A program made the position numbers and the translations under genes. A stretch of DNA of 64,000 bases, from positions 97,170 to 161,169 of the forward strand of contig JAJCXT010000055.1 in assembly GCA_029263295.1 (NCBI GenBank). The letters are read 5' to 3'. The notes under the pieces were generated by a model. That model saw only the letters and a list, made by a program, of their open reading frames with translations. It had not been told where the DNA came from and made no database searches. The stretch comes from Acidobacteriota bacterium. GTDB taxonomy: Bacteria > Acidobacteriota > UBA890 > WLXD01. Numbering within the stretch: the first letter of the stretch is position 1; every line of letters starts with the position of its first letter. Shown piece after piece: positions 17,083 to 24,855 of this stretch.

Positions 17083-18486
17083 TCAAGGAGCCTCGGCCTC
17101 GATTGCGAACTCCACAACCCACAGCTGCCGTTCGCCCCCGACATCGTGCAGCGCGGTGGCCAAGAAACGACCGGCGCCAAGACCCGCCAGGCCCTGGGTA
17201 TCGCCGCCGTTGGCCCAGCGTCCGTCCATGCAGGCCCGGCCTTCGGTCAGCGGCACGCCCGGGCCGAAGGTGCTGCCGCCGTCGGTCGAGACCGCGCCGA
17301 AGAGGCGGAAGCATCTCCCCGAGGGGTCTTCACGGCGATCGTTCCAGGTCACGGCTACGACGCCGTCGCTCACCGCGAGGCCAGGGTTGCTCAGATTGGC
17401 ATCGAAACCGCCGTCATTGACGCGTTGCGGCTCCGACCAGGTCCGGCCGCCATCGACGGAGGTCGCCATGTAGATCTGGATGCGCTCCCCAACAGCCTCC
17501 GGCCAGACCAAGTACATGGCGCCGCTAGCAGAATCCAACGCCAGACGGCCGCCGCCGAGTCCCATCCGCGAAAGACCGCGACGAGCATTGCCGTAGGTGT
17601 GCATGGTGGCCATTTCAAACGGACCCTCATGCTCCCGAGCGTCATTGCTCAATCGCAGGAGCGAGAACCTGCCCGTGAGGCGCCCATCCCTCGGGCCCTC
17701 CCCGCCACCTCGCCGGATGAACCCGATGTAGGGCAGGAGCAGGTCGCCGCCCGACTCAACCATCAGGTCGGTAACCACGTGCAGAATCTGCTCACCGGGT
17801 GGCGGCAAGAACAACCGTGGCGACTGATACGAGACGCCGCCGTCATCGGAGTAGGACACTGCGATGACGTCACTCGCAATGCTCTCGAACACCGTGATTC
17901 CGATCTTCCCGGCGGTGTAGATACGGCCTTGATCGGCCCCGTCTCCCGTAACGACTCGCACAAACTGCCGGTCGTAACTGCCGCCGGGGACCGTCACACC
18001 CTCCCTCCAGTGGCGCCCCTCATCGTCGGAACGCCAGACCATCATTCCAGAGGCGAGTGTCGTGAAGAAGGCAGTGCCGTCGAGGCCAAAGGTGATCATG
18101 GGGTCACCGCTCGGAAAGATGTCAGATCCATCCGACTGTGCAGCACGGTCCCACGTGCGGCCTCCGTCATCGCTGGCGTAGATCACCGAGCCACGAGCCC
18201 CAGCCGTCATCGCGGTGACCAGCGCGCGGCGCGAGTCGGAAGGGTCGACCGCAAGCCAGGGCTCGAGCGGCCCGAGTCCAGCAGCGCCGTCGGCCACCCG
18301 AACCGCCTGGTTCGGGCGCGGAACCGACTGCTCGGCGTGCGCGGCGACTTCTGTCTTGGGCGCGGCGATGCCGGCAGAAGTCGCCGTCATCAAGCCGACC
18401 ACCGCCAGCGTCCGTGTCACCGCGAGCGCGCCGGCTGTCTTGGAACGTCGCATCACGCGTCGCATCCTCTCGGGGAATATCTTCAA
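17083..18486 (-). CDS. Exported sialidase-fold (BNR/Asp-box) protein
   Basis: The 467-residue protein has at least five Asp-box motifs (SDDGGRTW, SDDEGRHW, SDDGGVSY, SVDGGRTW, STDGGSTF), the mark of six-bladed sialidase-like propellers. An N-terminal segment rich in Ala, Leu and Val after several Arg residues looks like a signal peptide (cleavage near AGIAA). I cannot see a convincing sialidase catalytic triad, so it may be a binding or non-sialidase propeller. It is convergent with the MBL gene and divergent from the ChaN-like gene. A regulatory element lies in the shared upstream gap, but points the other way. Confidence 0.75.
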   Translation of the reverse strand: MKIFPERMRRVMRRSKTAGALAVTRTLAVVGLMTATSAGIAAPKTEVAAHAEQSVPRPNQAVRVADGAAGLGPLEPWLAVDPSDSRRALVTAMTAGARGSVIYASDDGGRTWDRAAQSDGSDIFPSGDPMITFGLDGTAFFTTLASGMMVWRSDDEGRHWREGVTVPGGSYDRQFVRVVTGDGADQGRIYTAGKIGITVFESIASDVIAVSYSDDGGVSYQSPRLFLPPPGEQILHVVTDLMVESGGDLLLPYIGFIRRGGGEGPRDGRLTGRFSLLRLSNDAREHEGPFEMATMHTYGNARRGLSRMGLGGGRLALDSASGAMYLVWPEAVGERIQIYMATSVDGGRTWSEPQRVNDGGFDANLSNPGLAVSDGVVAVTWNDRREDPSGRCFRLFGAVSTDGGSTFGPGVPLTEGRACMDGRWANGGDTQGLAGLGAGRFLATALHDVGGERQLWVVEFAIEAEAP

Positions 18487-18543
18487 ACGTCCATCTCAAT
18501 GATCCTATTGTCTTTCGCGGCGGGACCTTGCAGCGAGCCTGTC

Positions 18544-18574
18544 CGTTCACCGAGCGCAAACGACAGGTCACCGA
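18544..18574 (+). promoter_or_regulatory. LytTR-type direct-repeat element, copy B
   Basis: This is the cleanest copy: GTTCACCG (18545-18552) and GGTCACCG (18566-18573) in direct orientation, 21 bp apart. It ends 47 nt before the ATG at 18621, with GAGGTGATTTG just before that ATG. It lies in the 134-nt gap between divergent genes and is oriented toward the ChaN/EreA-like gene. Confidence 0.65.
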
Positions 18575-18620
18575 AAAACGACCCACTGATCCTGTCCCCT
18601 GCCGACCCCGAGGTGATTTG

Positions 18621-19559
18621 ATGGCCGGCATGAGAAGGACGTTGTGGACAGTTCTCGGGATGGGGATCGCAGGCTTCACGCTGGTGGCATTCGCCAGACC
18701 AAGTGGACTCGCGACAGAAGCGTCCTCGGCCTGCGAGGCAATTCGTGGCCTGCAGGAGCTTCAGCGGCCGGGGAGTGTCCTCTTGCTCGGTGAGATGCAC
18801 GGAACCGTCGAGAGTCCCCGATTCGTTCTGAATGTCGCGTGTCTCGCCGCGAGTGCTGACATACCTATCATCGTCGGCCTGGAGCTCGCCGTCGCCGATC
18901 AGCAACTGGTCGACTCTTTCCTCGAATCGTCGGGCTCGGAACAGGACCGGCAGGCGCTCATGGCAACCTCGCACTGGCAGCGTGACTACCAGGACGGTCG
19001 CAACAGCCAGGCGATGTTCGAGTTGATTGACGGGCTGCGCCAACTGCGAAGTGCCGGGAATCTTGTCGGCATTGTGTTCTTCGACTCGCAGCCCGGTGGC
19101 GGTCAGGCGCGCGAGCGGGCCATGGCCGAGCGGCTCGCTGGAGCCGTCCTCGGCGCACCTGAGGCCATGGTCGTCGTGTTGACTGGCAACATGCACAGTC
19201 GTATCGAGTTCGGCAACCGCTTCGACGCGAACTACGAACCCATGGGCTACCTGCTCGCCAAGAAGATCTCCGACCACGACCTGATGTCGCTGAACGTGTC
19301 CTACTCAGGCGGCCAGGCCTGGGTCTGTGCGCCCGAGTGCGGGGTCATCGATCTTGGCAGCCGCGGACCATCGGCCACACCGGTGAACGAGATCCAGCTA
19401 GGGTCGGCAGGCGGGCACCTGGGGACGTACGGAGTGGGACGGATCACCGCCTCGCCGCCAGCCCGCACGCACGCACGCGCCGGACTAGCGGCCGCCCGTC
19501 ACAGAGAGTCGCTGCCCGCGCAGCACCCCCAGGAGGCAGCGCCTGCACTCTCTCTCTAG
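18621..19559 (+). CDS. Exported ChaN/EreA-like (GExHG) protein
   Basis: The 312-residue protein has an N-terminal hydrophobic signal (TLWTVLGMGIAGFTLVAFA). It also has the two-motif pattern of the EreA/ChaN/TraB fold: LLGEMHG near residue 56 and TGNMHSR near 188. ChaN-like proteins bind haem or metal; EreA-like enzymes hydrolyse esters. The start at 18621 has GAGGTG 6 nt upstream and sits 47 nt from the regulatory element. The last ~50 residues are Arg/Ala-rich and unlike the rest, and the stop overlaps the convergent gene's stop (CTAG). The function within the superfamily is open. Confidence 0.72.
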   Translation: MAGMRRTLWTVLGMGIAGFTLVAFARPSGLATEASSACEAIRGLQELQRPGSVLLLGEMHGTVESPRFVLNVACLAASADIPIIVGLELAVADQQLVDSFLESSGSEQDRQALMATSHWQRDYQDGRNSQAMFELIDGLRQLRSAGNLVGIVFFDSQPGGGQARERAMAERLAGAVLGAPEAMVVVLTGNMHSRIEFGNRFDANYEPMGYLLAKKISDHDLMSLNVSYSGGQAWVCAPECGVIDLGSRGPSATPVNEIQLGSAGGHLGTYGVGRITASPPARTHARAGLAAARHRESLPAQHPQEAAPALSL

Positions 19560-20170
19560 CGCCCCCCGGTGAGCACGACGATGTAGGCGTGCGGGCTACC
19601 TTCCTGCAGCACCCATGGCATGAACGGGTTGGTCCCGTCGGAGCCGATATCGGCGTTCGTCAGGCCCGGTGCATAGACCATGATGTGCGGTGGGTAGCTG
19701 ATGACCTTGCTGCCGTTGAACACCTTGTTGCGGTCCGAGAGCATGTACGAGACGCCGGCTTTGGCCGGCGCCACGAATTCGCCGCTGTCGAAGCCCTCCT
19801 GAATGCGGTCGTTGATCTCGTCCTCACTCACGCCCGCGCTGCGCAGTCGGCCGCGTTCCATATACACGGGGAGGATGGTGCGCGTTCCTTCCTCATCGAG
19901 ACAAGTTGGCTCGAAAGTACCGTTGGGGGCACGCGAGACGAGACACGACGCGCCGTTGGAGCCCTCGCGGGCAACGTCGTAGCCGGCGTCACCGACCACG
20001 TAGATCGTGGCGCCCGCTGCCATCGTCGGGGGGCCGGCGCTTTCGGCCAGAGCGACCTCCTCAGCACGCGTCTCGAATTCAATCGCCTGATGCGCTGACG
20101 CCACCGCTGGGAGCCACGCGAGGGCTGCCAGCACCATCACCTGCATCGCTGCTGAGCTACGAACGTTCAT
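19556..20170 (-). CDS. Exported hypothetical protein
   Basis: The 204-residue protein has a clear signal peptide (SAAMQVMVLAALAWLPAVASAHQ, cleaved after ASA). The mature part has no motif I can name. It includes DRIQEGFDSGEFVAPAKAG, then SYPPHIMVYAPGLTNADIG and FMPWVLQEGSPHAYIVVL near the end, a pattern seen in uncharacterised periplasmic proteins of soil bacteria. The ATG at 20170 has AGGAGA 6 nt upstream, which rules out the longer frame. It is convergent with the ChaN-like gene, and the stop codons share CTAG. Confidence 0.7.
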   Translation of the reverse strand: MNVRSSAAMQVMVLAALAWLPAVASAHQAIEFETRAEEVALAESAGPPTMAAGATIYVVGDAGYDVAREGSNGASCLVSRAPNGTFEPTCLDEEGTRTILPVYMERGRLRSAGVSEDEINDRIQEGFDSGEFVAPAKAGVSYMLSDRNKVFNGSKVISYPPHIMVYAPGLTNADIGSDGTNPFMPWVLQEGSPHAYIVVLTGGR

Positions 20171-20283
20171 GATCTCTCCTGTCGGTTGTGGCAGAGCCGC
20201 GGGGTCGGGCCCTTCTCTTACTGCGTGACAGGCGCACCTCAAAGGGTTGCAGCGGACCGGCCAACCGCGACGATCGTGGTGTT

Positions 20284-20880
20284 TCAGCGGCTATTCAGTT
20301 TCTCCGCGTACGCCGCCTGGTCGGCCAGCGGCGGGACGCCGTACTCAGCGCGGATGGAGTCGGGCAGCCAATCAGCGTACTCGCCCATCGACCACGGGTC
20401 CTCGGGCTCGACGCGGATGTACTGCGTACCCAATCGCTGGGGCGCCTCCGTGCGGTGGAGATACCGATCGAGCGATGCTGCGCTCAGCCAGCGACCGCCA
20501 TCGTGGCCCTTGAAACCGGCTACGGTCGCGAGGATGTGCGAGATCATGATGTCCTCGGAACCCTTGCCATGCTGTAGAACCATCGCCGCATGGTAGTAGT
20601 CGTCGGCCGCTTTGAGATCGCCGGCGCGGACAATCTCGAGAACGCGGTCGCGGCGTTCCTCGTCCCGCCGGGAGACTCCCTCCCATTGCTCCTCGGTGGG
20701 CGGCGTCTCCCACTTTCGGTCCGCCTGGTCGGCCTCGTACATTTGCCGCAACTCCATCGACACGGGAGAAGCTTCCGCCCTCGCGGGCTCCGGCTCTTGC
20801 TCCTGCCCATCCGCTAGAAGTACCGGCGCAAGTCCTGCGACTAGCAGCCCTGCGACCATAGCCCGTCGATTCCTCGTCAT
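20284..20880 (-). CDS. Exported DUF6624-like protein
   Basis: The 198-residue protein has a signal peptide (AMVAGLLVAGLAPVLLADG). Its mature part reads DDYYHAAMVLQHGKGSED, then GRWLSAASLDRYLHRT and RLGTQYI, which resembles the DUF6624 group (helical, 'YGTQ' motif, sometimes beside a lipoprotein). The start at 20880 is set by GAGG 8 nt upstream. It is separated from the next gene by a terminator-like hairpin, so it has its own promoter. Its biochemical role is unknown. Confidence 0.68.
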   Translation of the reverse strand: MTRNRRAMVAGLLVAGLAPVLLADGQEQEPEPARAEASPVSMELRQMYEADQADRKWETPPTEEQWEGVSRRDEERRDRVLEIVRAGDLKAADDYYHAAMVLQHGKGSEDIMISHILATVAGFKGHDGGRWLSAASLDRYLHRTEAPQRLGTQYIRVEPEDPWSMGEYADWLPDSIRAEYGVPPLADQAAYAEKLNSR

Positions 20881-20950
20881 AGTCAATGCCTCGTTCCTAA
20901 GATGAGCTTTCTGAGATAACCCCGCCGTCTCCGCGGCGCGACGAAAAGAA

Positions 20951-20986
20951 GCGCGGAGTTGCCGATCCTCATTGACAACTCCGCGC
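20951..20986 (-). terminator. Rho-independent terminator of the TonB receptor gene
   Basis: GCGCGGAGTTG (20951-20961) pairs perfectly with CAACTCCGCGC (20976-20986) over 11 bp around a 14-nt loop. On the minus strand the stem is followed by TTCTTTTC. It lies downstream of the TonB receptor and upstream of the next minus-strand gene. Confidence 0.7.
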
Positions 20987-21056
20987 CCCAAGAGCTCCCC
21001 GTGCTGCCTATCGCAGAGGAGCCAAAGCAGTTTCTGCGAGTCGCGACGAACGCCCC

Positions 21057-21112
21057 CGGGGCTAGGAAACCCCGGGGACAACGTCGCGTCGCAAGGTCAC
21101 CGAAGTGACCTC
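21057..21112. terminator. Two further hairpins after the TonB receptor
   Basis: Two CCCCGGGG blocks (about 21056-21079) can fold back. GGTCAC-CGAA-GTGACC (21097-21112) is a tight tetraloop hairpin 10 nt past the receptor stop. They are likely 3'-end stabilising structures before the terminator at 20951. Confidence 0.45.
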
Positions 21113-21122
21113 ACGGCACTCC

Positions 21123-23936
21123 TTAGCGGAGCACCGCGCGGAATCCGAAACGGATCGTGCGGCCCGACTGGACCTCACGGATCTTCTCGAACTGCGAGGA
21201 CGTGATCGACGAGTGCTGCGCCAGGATCGTGTCCTGGTTGAGCACGTTGAATGCATCCACGATCAAGTGGATGCGGCCCTGATCGGACAGATCGAACGTC
21301 TTCTCAGCACGCAGATCGAGCGTCCAGAACGTCGGCAGGCGCTCGGAACCGAAGGTGTCCCGGATCGCGTTGACCGAACCTGCGCCAAAGGCGCGCTCGC
21401 CCGAGCTGATGAACGTGAACGGAGCAATGATGTTGCCCTCACGCACCTGGAAGAAACCGGACACGTTGAACCCTGCGGGCAGCGCGTACATGCCGGATAC
21501 CTTCAGGAACCAACGGCTAGCTCCCCACCATGCCTGGGTGCGCGAACCCGCCGCAGCGATCTCGTTGTTCGTCACAGCGACGTTGGTCGGATCACGGTAT
21601 CCGGTGGACTCGCTGAACTGATTCGTGGGACTGGCCCAAGTGAACGACGCGTTGCCCAGCCACTTGTTGGCGAAGCGCTTGTTCAGGAACAGCTCGACAC
21701 CCTTGTACTGGGTATTGAACCCAACACGCTGTTGGTAGTGGTTGGCGATGGAACGCGGGCCTACGGGCTCGTAGAACGGCACGCCGTCCGAGTTGGTGGT
21801 CAGAGTCCAGAACGCGTCGTTCTGTTCCCCGTCGCGGATGTTCCAGGTGAAGTTGCTGTTCTTCTTGTAGATGAAGTTGCCGCCGACCGCAAAGGAGCGG
21901 TTGATCTCACGCTCGATACCGACGATCAGCTCGTTGGTCCAGGGCGCGGAGGTGTCATCTACGATGTTCGGCGAGGCTGCCGTCGGGTTAGCCGGATCCC
22001 AGCCACCACTGGTCCACAGCAGATCGCCCAACTCGTCCGGCTCGGCCTGGCCGTTGCCGTTCAAGTCGGTCCAGGCGAAGTCCATCTCACGACCACTCGT
22101 GATGTTGGTGCGATGGAATTCACTAGCGCCCATCTGCGAGTAGTAGCGTGCGGCATTCAACCGCAGGATCGTCTTGGAGTCGCCCGTCAGGTCGTAGGTG
22201 ATACCGAGGCGCGGGGAAAGGGAGTTCCACGTGCCCTTCTCGGCGCCAGCAAACGAGTTCGCCGGGAACAGACCCGGAGCCAACGAGTGAGCACCGACCT
22301 CACTCGCGAGCGACTGCGACGACTGGTTGTCGTAACGCAGACCAGCGTTGACCGTCAGGCGGCCAGCGCTGATCGTGTCGCCAGCGTAGAAGCTGTTCCG
22401 CGTTCCTTCGTAGTTATCGATGGAATCGGAAATCAGCCATGCTTCTGCGGGAGCACCTTCAACGAAGGCAGCGACCGCGCCACCCGCCGGACCCCAGATG
22501 GAGGCGACCCCGGCTTTTCGGTAGCTGTATCCGTACTTGATCTCGTGATCAACGTTGGCGCCAGCAATGTAGCTGTTACCGTCGAGACGGATGTTCTTGA
22601 GCGGACGATCCGTGTCGTAGAAGAAGTAGCTGTTGCCCCACTCGCCCGTCGACAGGTCGTAGGAGGGCTGGATGTTGCGGCCACCCTGCGGCTCCAGGAA
22701 GAACCCCAGACCGGTGTTGTTGTACGCGGCCTCGACATAGTTGTTGTCGTTGATCGTGTACTGGGCCTTGACCGTGTGCGTCGGCGTCGGGCCACCCTGA
22801 TTGAAGGTGGTGTCGGGCGGACGCGTTGCCGAAGCACCGCGACCCTGCTTGGTCTTGTTGGCCGACACATACGTGTAGTTCAGGACGAAAGCGTCACCCA
22901 GGTGAAGGTTGCCCTTACCGTGGATGTTCTTCAGCTGCGTGTTGTCAGGCGAGACGCCGACAAACTGCTTGATGTCCTGCTTACCGTAGGCACCCCAGAC
23001 GAAGAACCGATCGCGAACGACCGGGCCGCCGAGCTCGCCGCCCCAGTCCTTGATGTTGTCGACCGCGTTGCCGATGTAACCCGGGAACAGCTGATCTTCG
23101 GTGAAGTTGCCGGTCAGGTTGCCGTCGCGATCCCCAACCGTGTTGGACTGGAGGCTGCCGTCGGTGATGTAGAAACGGGCCGAACCGCGCCAGTTGTTGC
23201 CACCGCGCTTGGTCACGAAGTTGATGCGCACGCCGCCCGTAGCGATCGAAGGATCGTTACCCCCAGTGGCAATCGAAATCTCCTCGAAAGCATCGAAGTC
23301 ATAGTACTGGGGCGAAGCGCCGAGCGCCGCAACGTCTGTGATCTCGGCGCCGTCGTAGGTCCAGATGGCGTCGGATTGGTTGGACCCGTTGGCCGTGAAG
23401 CCGGACTGCTGTCCGCCTTCCGAACCACCCGTGTTAACCCGATCCACCTGCAGCCCAGCGGTGTGCTCCAGCAGGACCCACGGATCGCGGGCTGAAGGAA
23501 TCGACTGCATGTACTCCTCGGTCATGTTGGTGCCGAGGCTGGTGCTCTTGACGTCAACGATGGGGCTGGAACCCGTAACCGTAACGGTCTCTTCAACCGT
23601 CGACAGTTGCATCGCCACGTTGATCTGCGTGTTGCCACCAACGCGGACAGGCAGGCCTTCCTGGATGATCGTCTTGAACCCGTCAAGACCGAAGGTCACC
23701 GAGTAATCACTCGAGGGAGGCAGCACCGGGAAACGGTACACACCGTTTGCCTGGGTGTAGATGGTCGACGACGGAACCTGGTTGCCCGCAATCGTGACCG
23801 CTACGCCCGGCAGCGGGGCACCATCCGGGTCCGTAACGGTACCCGTAATCGAGCCAGTTTCCTGCGCCCAAACCGGGGCGGCAACAAACATGACCATAAT
23901 CAGGCTCGCGACTAGCGAGCTCTTGAGGAATCGCAT
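21123..23936 (-). CDS. TonB-dependent receptor, Oar-like
   Basis: The 937-residue outer-membrane protein starts with a signal peptide (ends PVWAQ). A carboxypeptidase-regulatory-like domain follows (GSITGTVTDPDGAPLPGVAV, residues ~28-110). Next comes a plug with VEETVTVTGSSPIVDV, a TonB-box-like stretch, and a long beta-barrel ending in an aromatic/Arg strand (GRTIRFGFRAVLR). This layout is the Oar/OmpA-related receptor group abundant in Acidobacteriota. AGGAGG lies 5 nt before the ATG. It is monocistronic, with its own terminator. It likely imports large oligomers or sorts proteins; the ligand is unknown. Confidence 0.9.
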   Translation of the reverse strand: MRFLKSSLVASLIMVMFVAAPVWAQETGSITGTVTDPDGAPLPGVAVTIAGNQVPSSTIYTQANGVYRFPVLPPSSDYSVTFGLDGFKTIIQEGLPVRVGGNTQINVAMQLSTVEETVTVTGSSPIVDVKSTSLGTNMTEEYMQSIPSARDPWVLLEHTAGLQVDRVNTGGSEGGQQSGFTANGSNQSDAIWTYDGAEITDVAALGASPQYYDFDAFEEISIATGGNDPSIATGGVRINFVTKRGGNNWRGSARFYITDGSLQSNTVGDRDGNLTGNFTEDQLFPGYIGNAVDNIKDWGGELGGPVVRDRFFVWGAYGKQDIKQFVGVSPDNTQLKNIHGKGNLHLGDAFVLNYTYVSANKTKQGRGASATRPPDTTFNQGGPTPTHTVKAQYTINDNNYVEAAYNNTGLGFFLEPQGGRNIQPSYDLSTGEWGNSYFFYDTDRPLKNIRLDGNSYIAGANVDHEIKYGYSYRKAGVASIWGPAGGAVAAFVEGAPAEAWLISDSIDNYEGTRNSFYAGDTISAGRLTVNAGLRYDNQSSQSLASEVGAHSLAPGLFPANSFAGAEKGTWNSLSPRLGITYDLTGDSKTILRLNAARYYSQMGASEFHRTNITSGREMDFAWTDLNGNGQAEPDELGDLLWTSGGWDPANPTAASPNIVDDTSAPWTNELIVGIEREINRSFAVGGNFIYKKNSNFTWNIRDGEQNDAFWTLTTNSDGVPFYEPVGPRSIANHYQQRVGFNTQYKGVELFLNKRFANKWLGNASFTWASPTNQFSESTGYRDPTNVAVTNNEIAAAGSRTQAWWGASRWFLKVSGMYALPAGFNVSGFFQVREGNIIAPFTFISSGERAFGAGSVNAIRDTFGSERLPTFWTLDLRAEKTFDLSDQGRIHLIVDAFNVLNQDTILAQHSSITSSQFEKIREVQSGRTIRFGFRAVLR

Positions 23937-24486
23937 TTGCCCTCCTTGGCATTTGCATCAGAGGCAGTCGTTCTCAGTCGCTCGGTAGCGGCCTCGTCGA
24001 TGCCGAGCACCTGCGGCGATCACGCCGAGGCACTTGGTTAGAGAGCAAGAGGCGTGCCAACGACCGGCTCTCCAGGCGCCTCTCGATGCATCCCAGAGAT
24101 CGTCGCAGCGCCATAACTAGATCAAACACAAGAACTTACGGAGACTCGATTGACCTGGACCGAGGCTGTCAATCGATCTCATCAAGTTGTCAACTTGTTG
24201 GCTGGAGAGGCCGCTCTTCCGAGCAGGTTCGACGACGCGCTCGATTCATCTCTTTGAACGACTGGATCCAACAACCCGGCCGCGCTGCGCTGCGCTCGAC
24301 ATTTCCGGGCAGCCGCATCTTGAAGCGAAGCGAGCGAGGAACCCTACGCTCTCGATCTGACGCATCGCCGTCACCACCTGTGGGCAAGACGCACTCCTGC
24401 GAAGTCGGGTGACGACGTCAGAGCTTCGACGAACTCAGAATCAACCCGGTGACGCCGAACGGGTCGAGGGTCGGGCGCGCGCCAGA
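23937..24486. promoter_or_regulatory. Long leader/promoter region of the TonB receptor
   Basis: These 550 nt hold no convincing gene. Two dyads stand out: TCGATTGAC/GTCAATCGA (24146-24154 and 24168-24176, 13-nt loop) and CAAGTTG-T-CAACTTG (24183-24197). On the minus strand both contain TTGACA, so they may be -35 elements or operators for the receptor gene ~230 nt downstream. The segment 24198-24486 shows nothing I can support. Confidence 0.4.
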
Positions 24487-24855
24487 CTAAGCTGCGTCGT
24501 TCTCGGTCGTCCGGTGCATTTCCGCGCCAACCTGCCGGACCGCCGCCCCGAGGTCATCTTCGCTGAGTCCCCTCTTGTCCATCCAAAAGCTGAGCTTGTC
24601 GGCCAAGATCGCACGCCTCAGATGCCGGGGGTTGCAGCCAAGACGCAGCAGCTTCTGCTCGCGCTCCTCCGACGGATGCGATCGGCAGGTGAGGTACTCC
24701 GAAAGAGAGTGATCTGGAATCTCCAGCCACTCCGCGATCTCGTATTGACGCCAGCCGCGACTCATCCTCGCCCGGAATACCAAGGGCCGCAGGTAACACG
24801 CCAGAAACCCGAAACGGTACCTGTGCGCGGGGGACAACTCGTGCCCCTTGCTCAC
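24487..24855 (-). CDS. Small HTH-like protein coupled to the propeller-hydrolase gene
   Basis: The 122-residue cytoplasmic protein is rich in Arg and Leu. Residues ~30-70 (RARMSRGWRQYEIAEWLEI, then SLSEYLTCRSHPSEERE) read like an Xre-type helix-turn-helix, though I cannot confirm the fold. Its GTG start overlaps the stop of the preceding gene as GTGA, so the two are translationally coupled. It is odd to find a putative DNA-binding protein coupled to an exported enzyme; a feedback regulator is possible. Confidence 0.6.
   Translation of the reverse strand: MSKGHELSPAHRYRFGFLACYLRPLVFRARMSRGWRQYEIAEWLEIPDHSLSEYLTCRSHPSEEREQKLLRLGCNPRHLRRAILADKLSFWMDKRGLSEDDLGAAVRQVGAEMHRTTENDAA

Noticed and set aside
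21097..21112. GGTCACCG inside the hairpin after the TonB receptor
   Set aside because: It is a perfect dyad with a tetraloop after the gene's 3' end, and no second half-site lies 20-21 bp away.
21105..23495. 796-codon open frame antisense to the TonB receptor
   Set aside because: It is a high-GC shadow of the receptor gene with no ribosome site and no protein motif.
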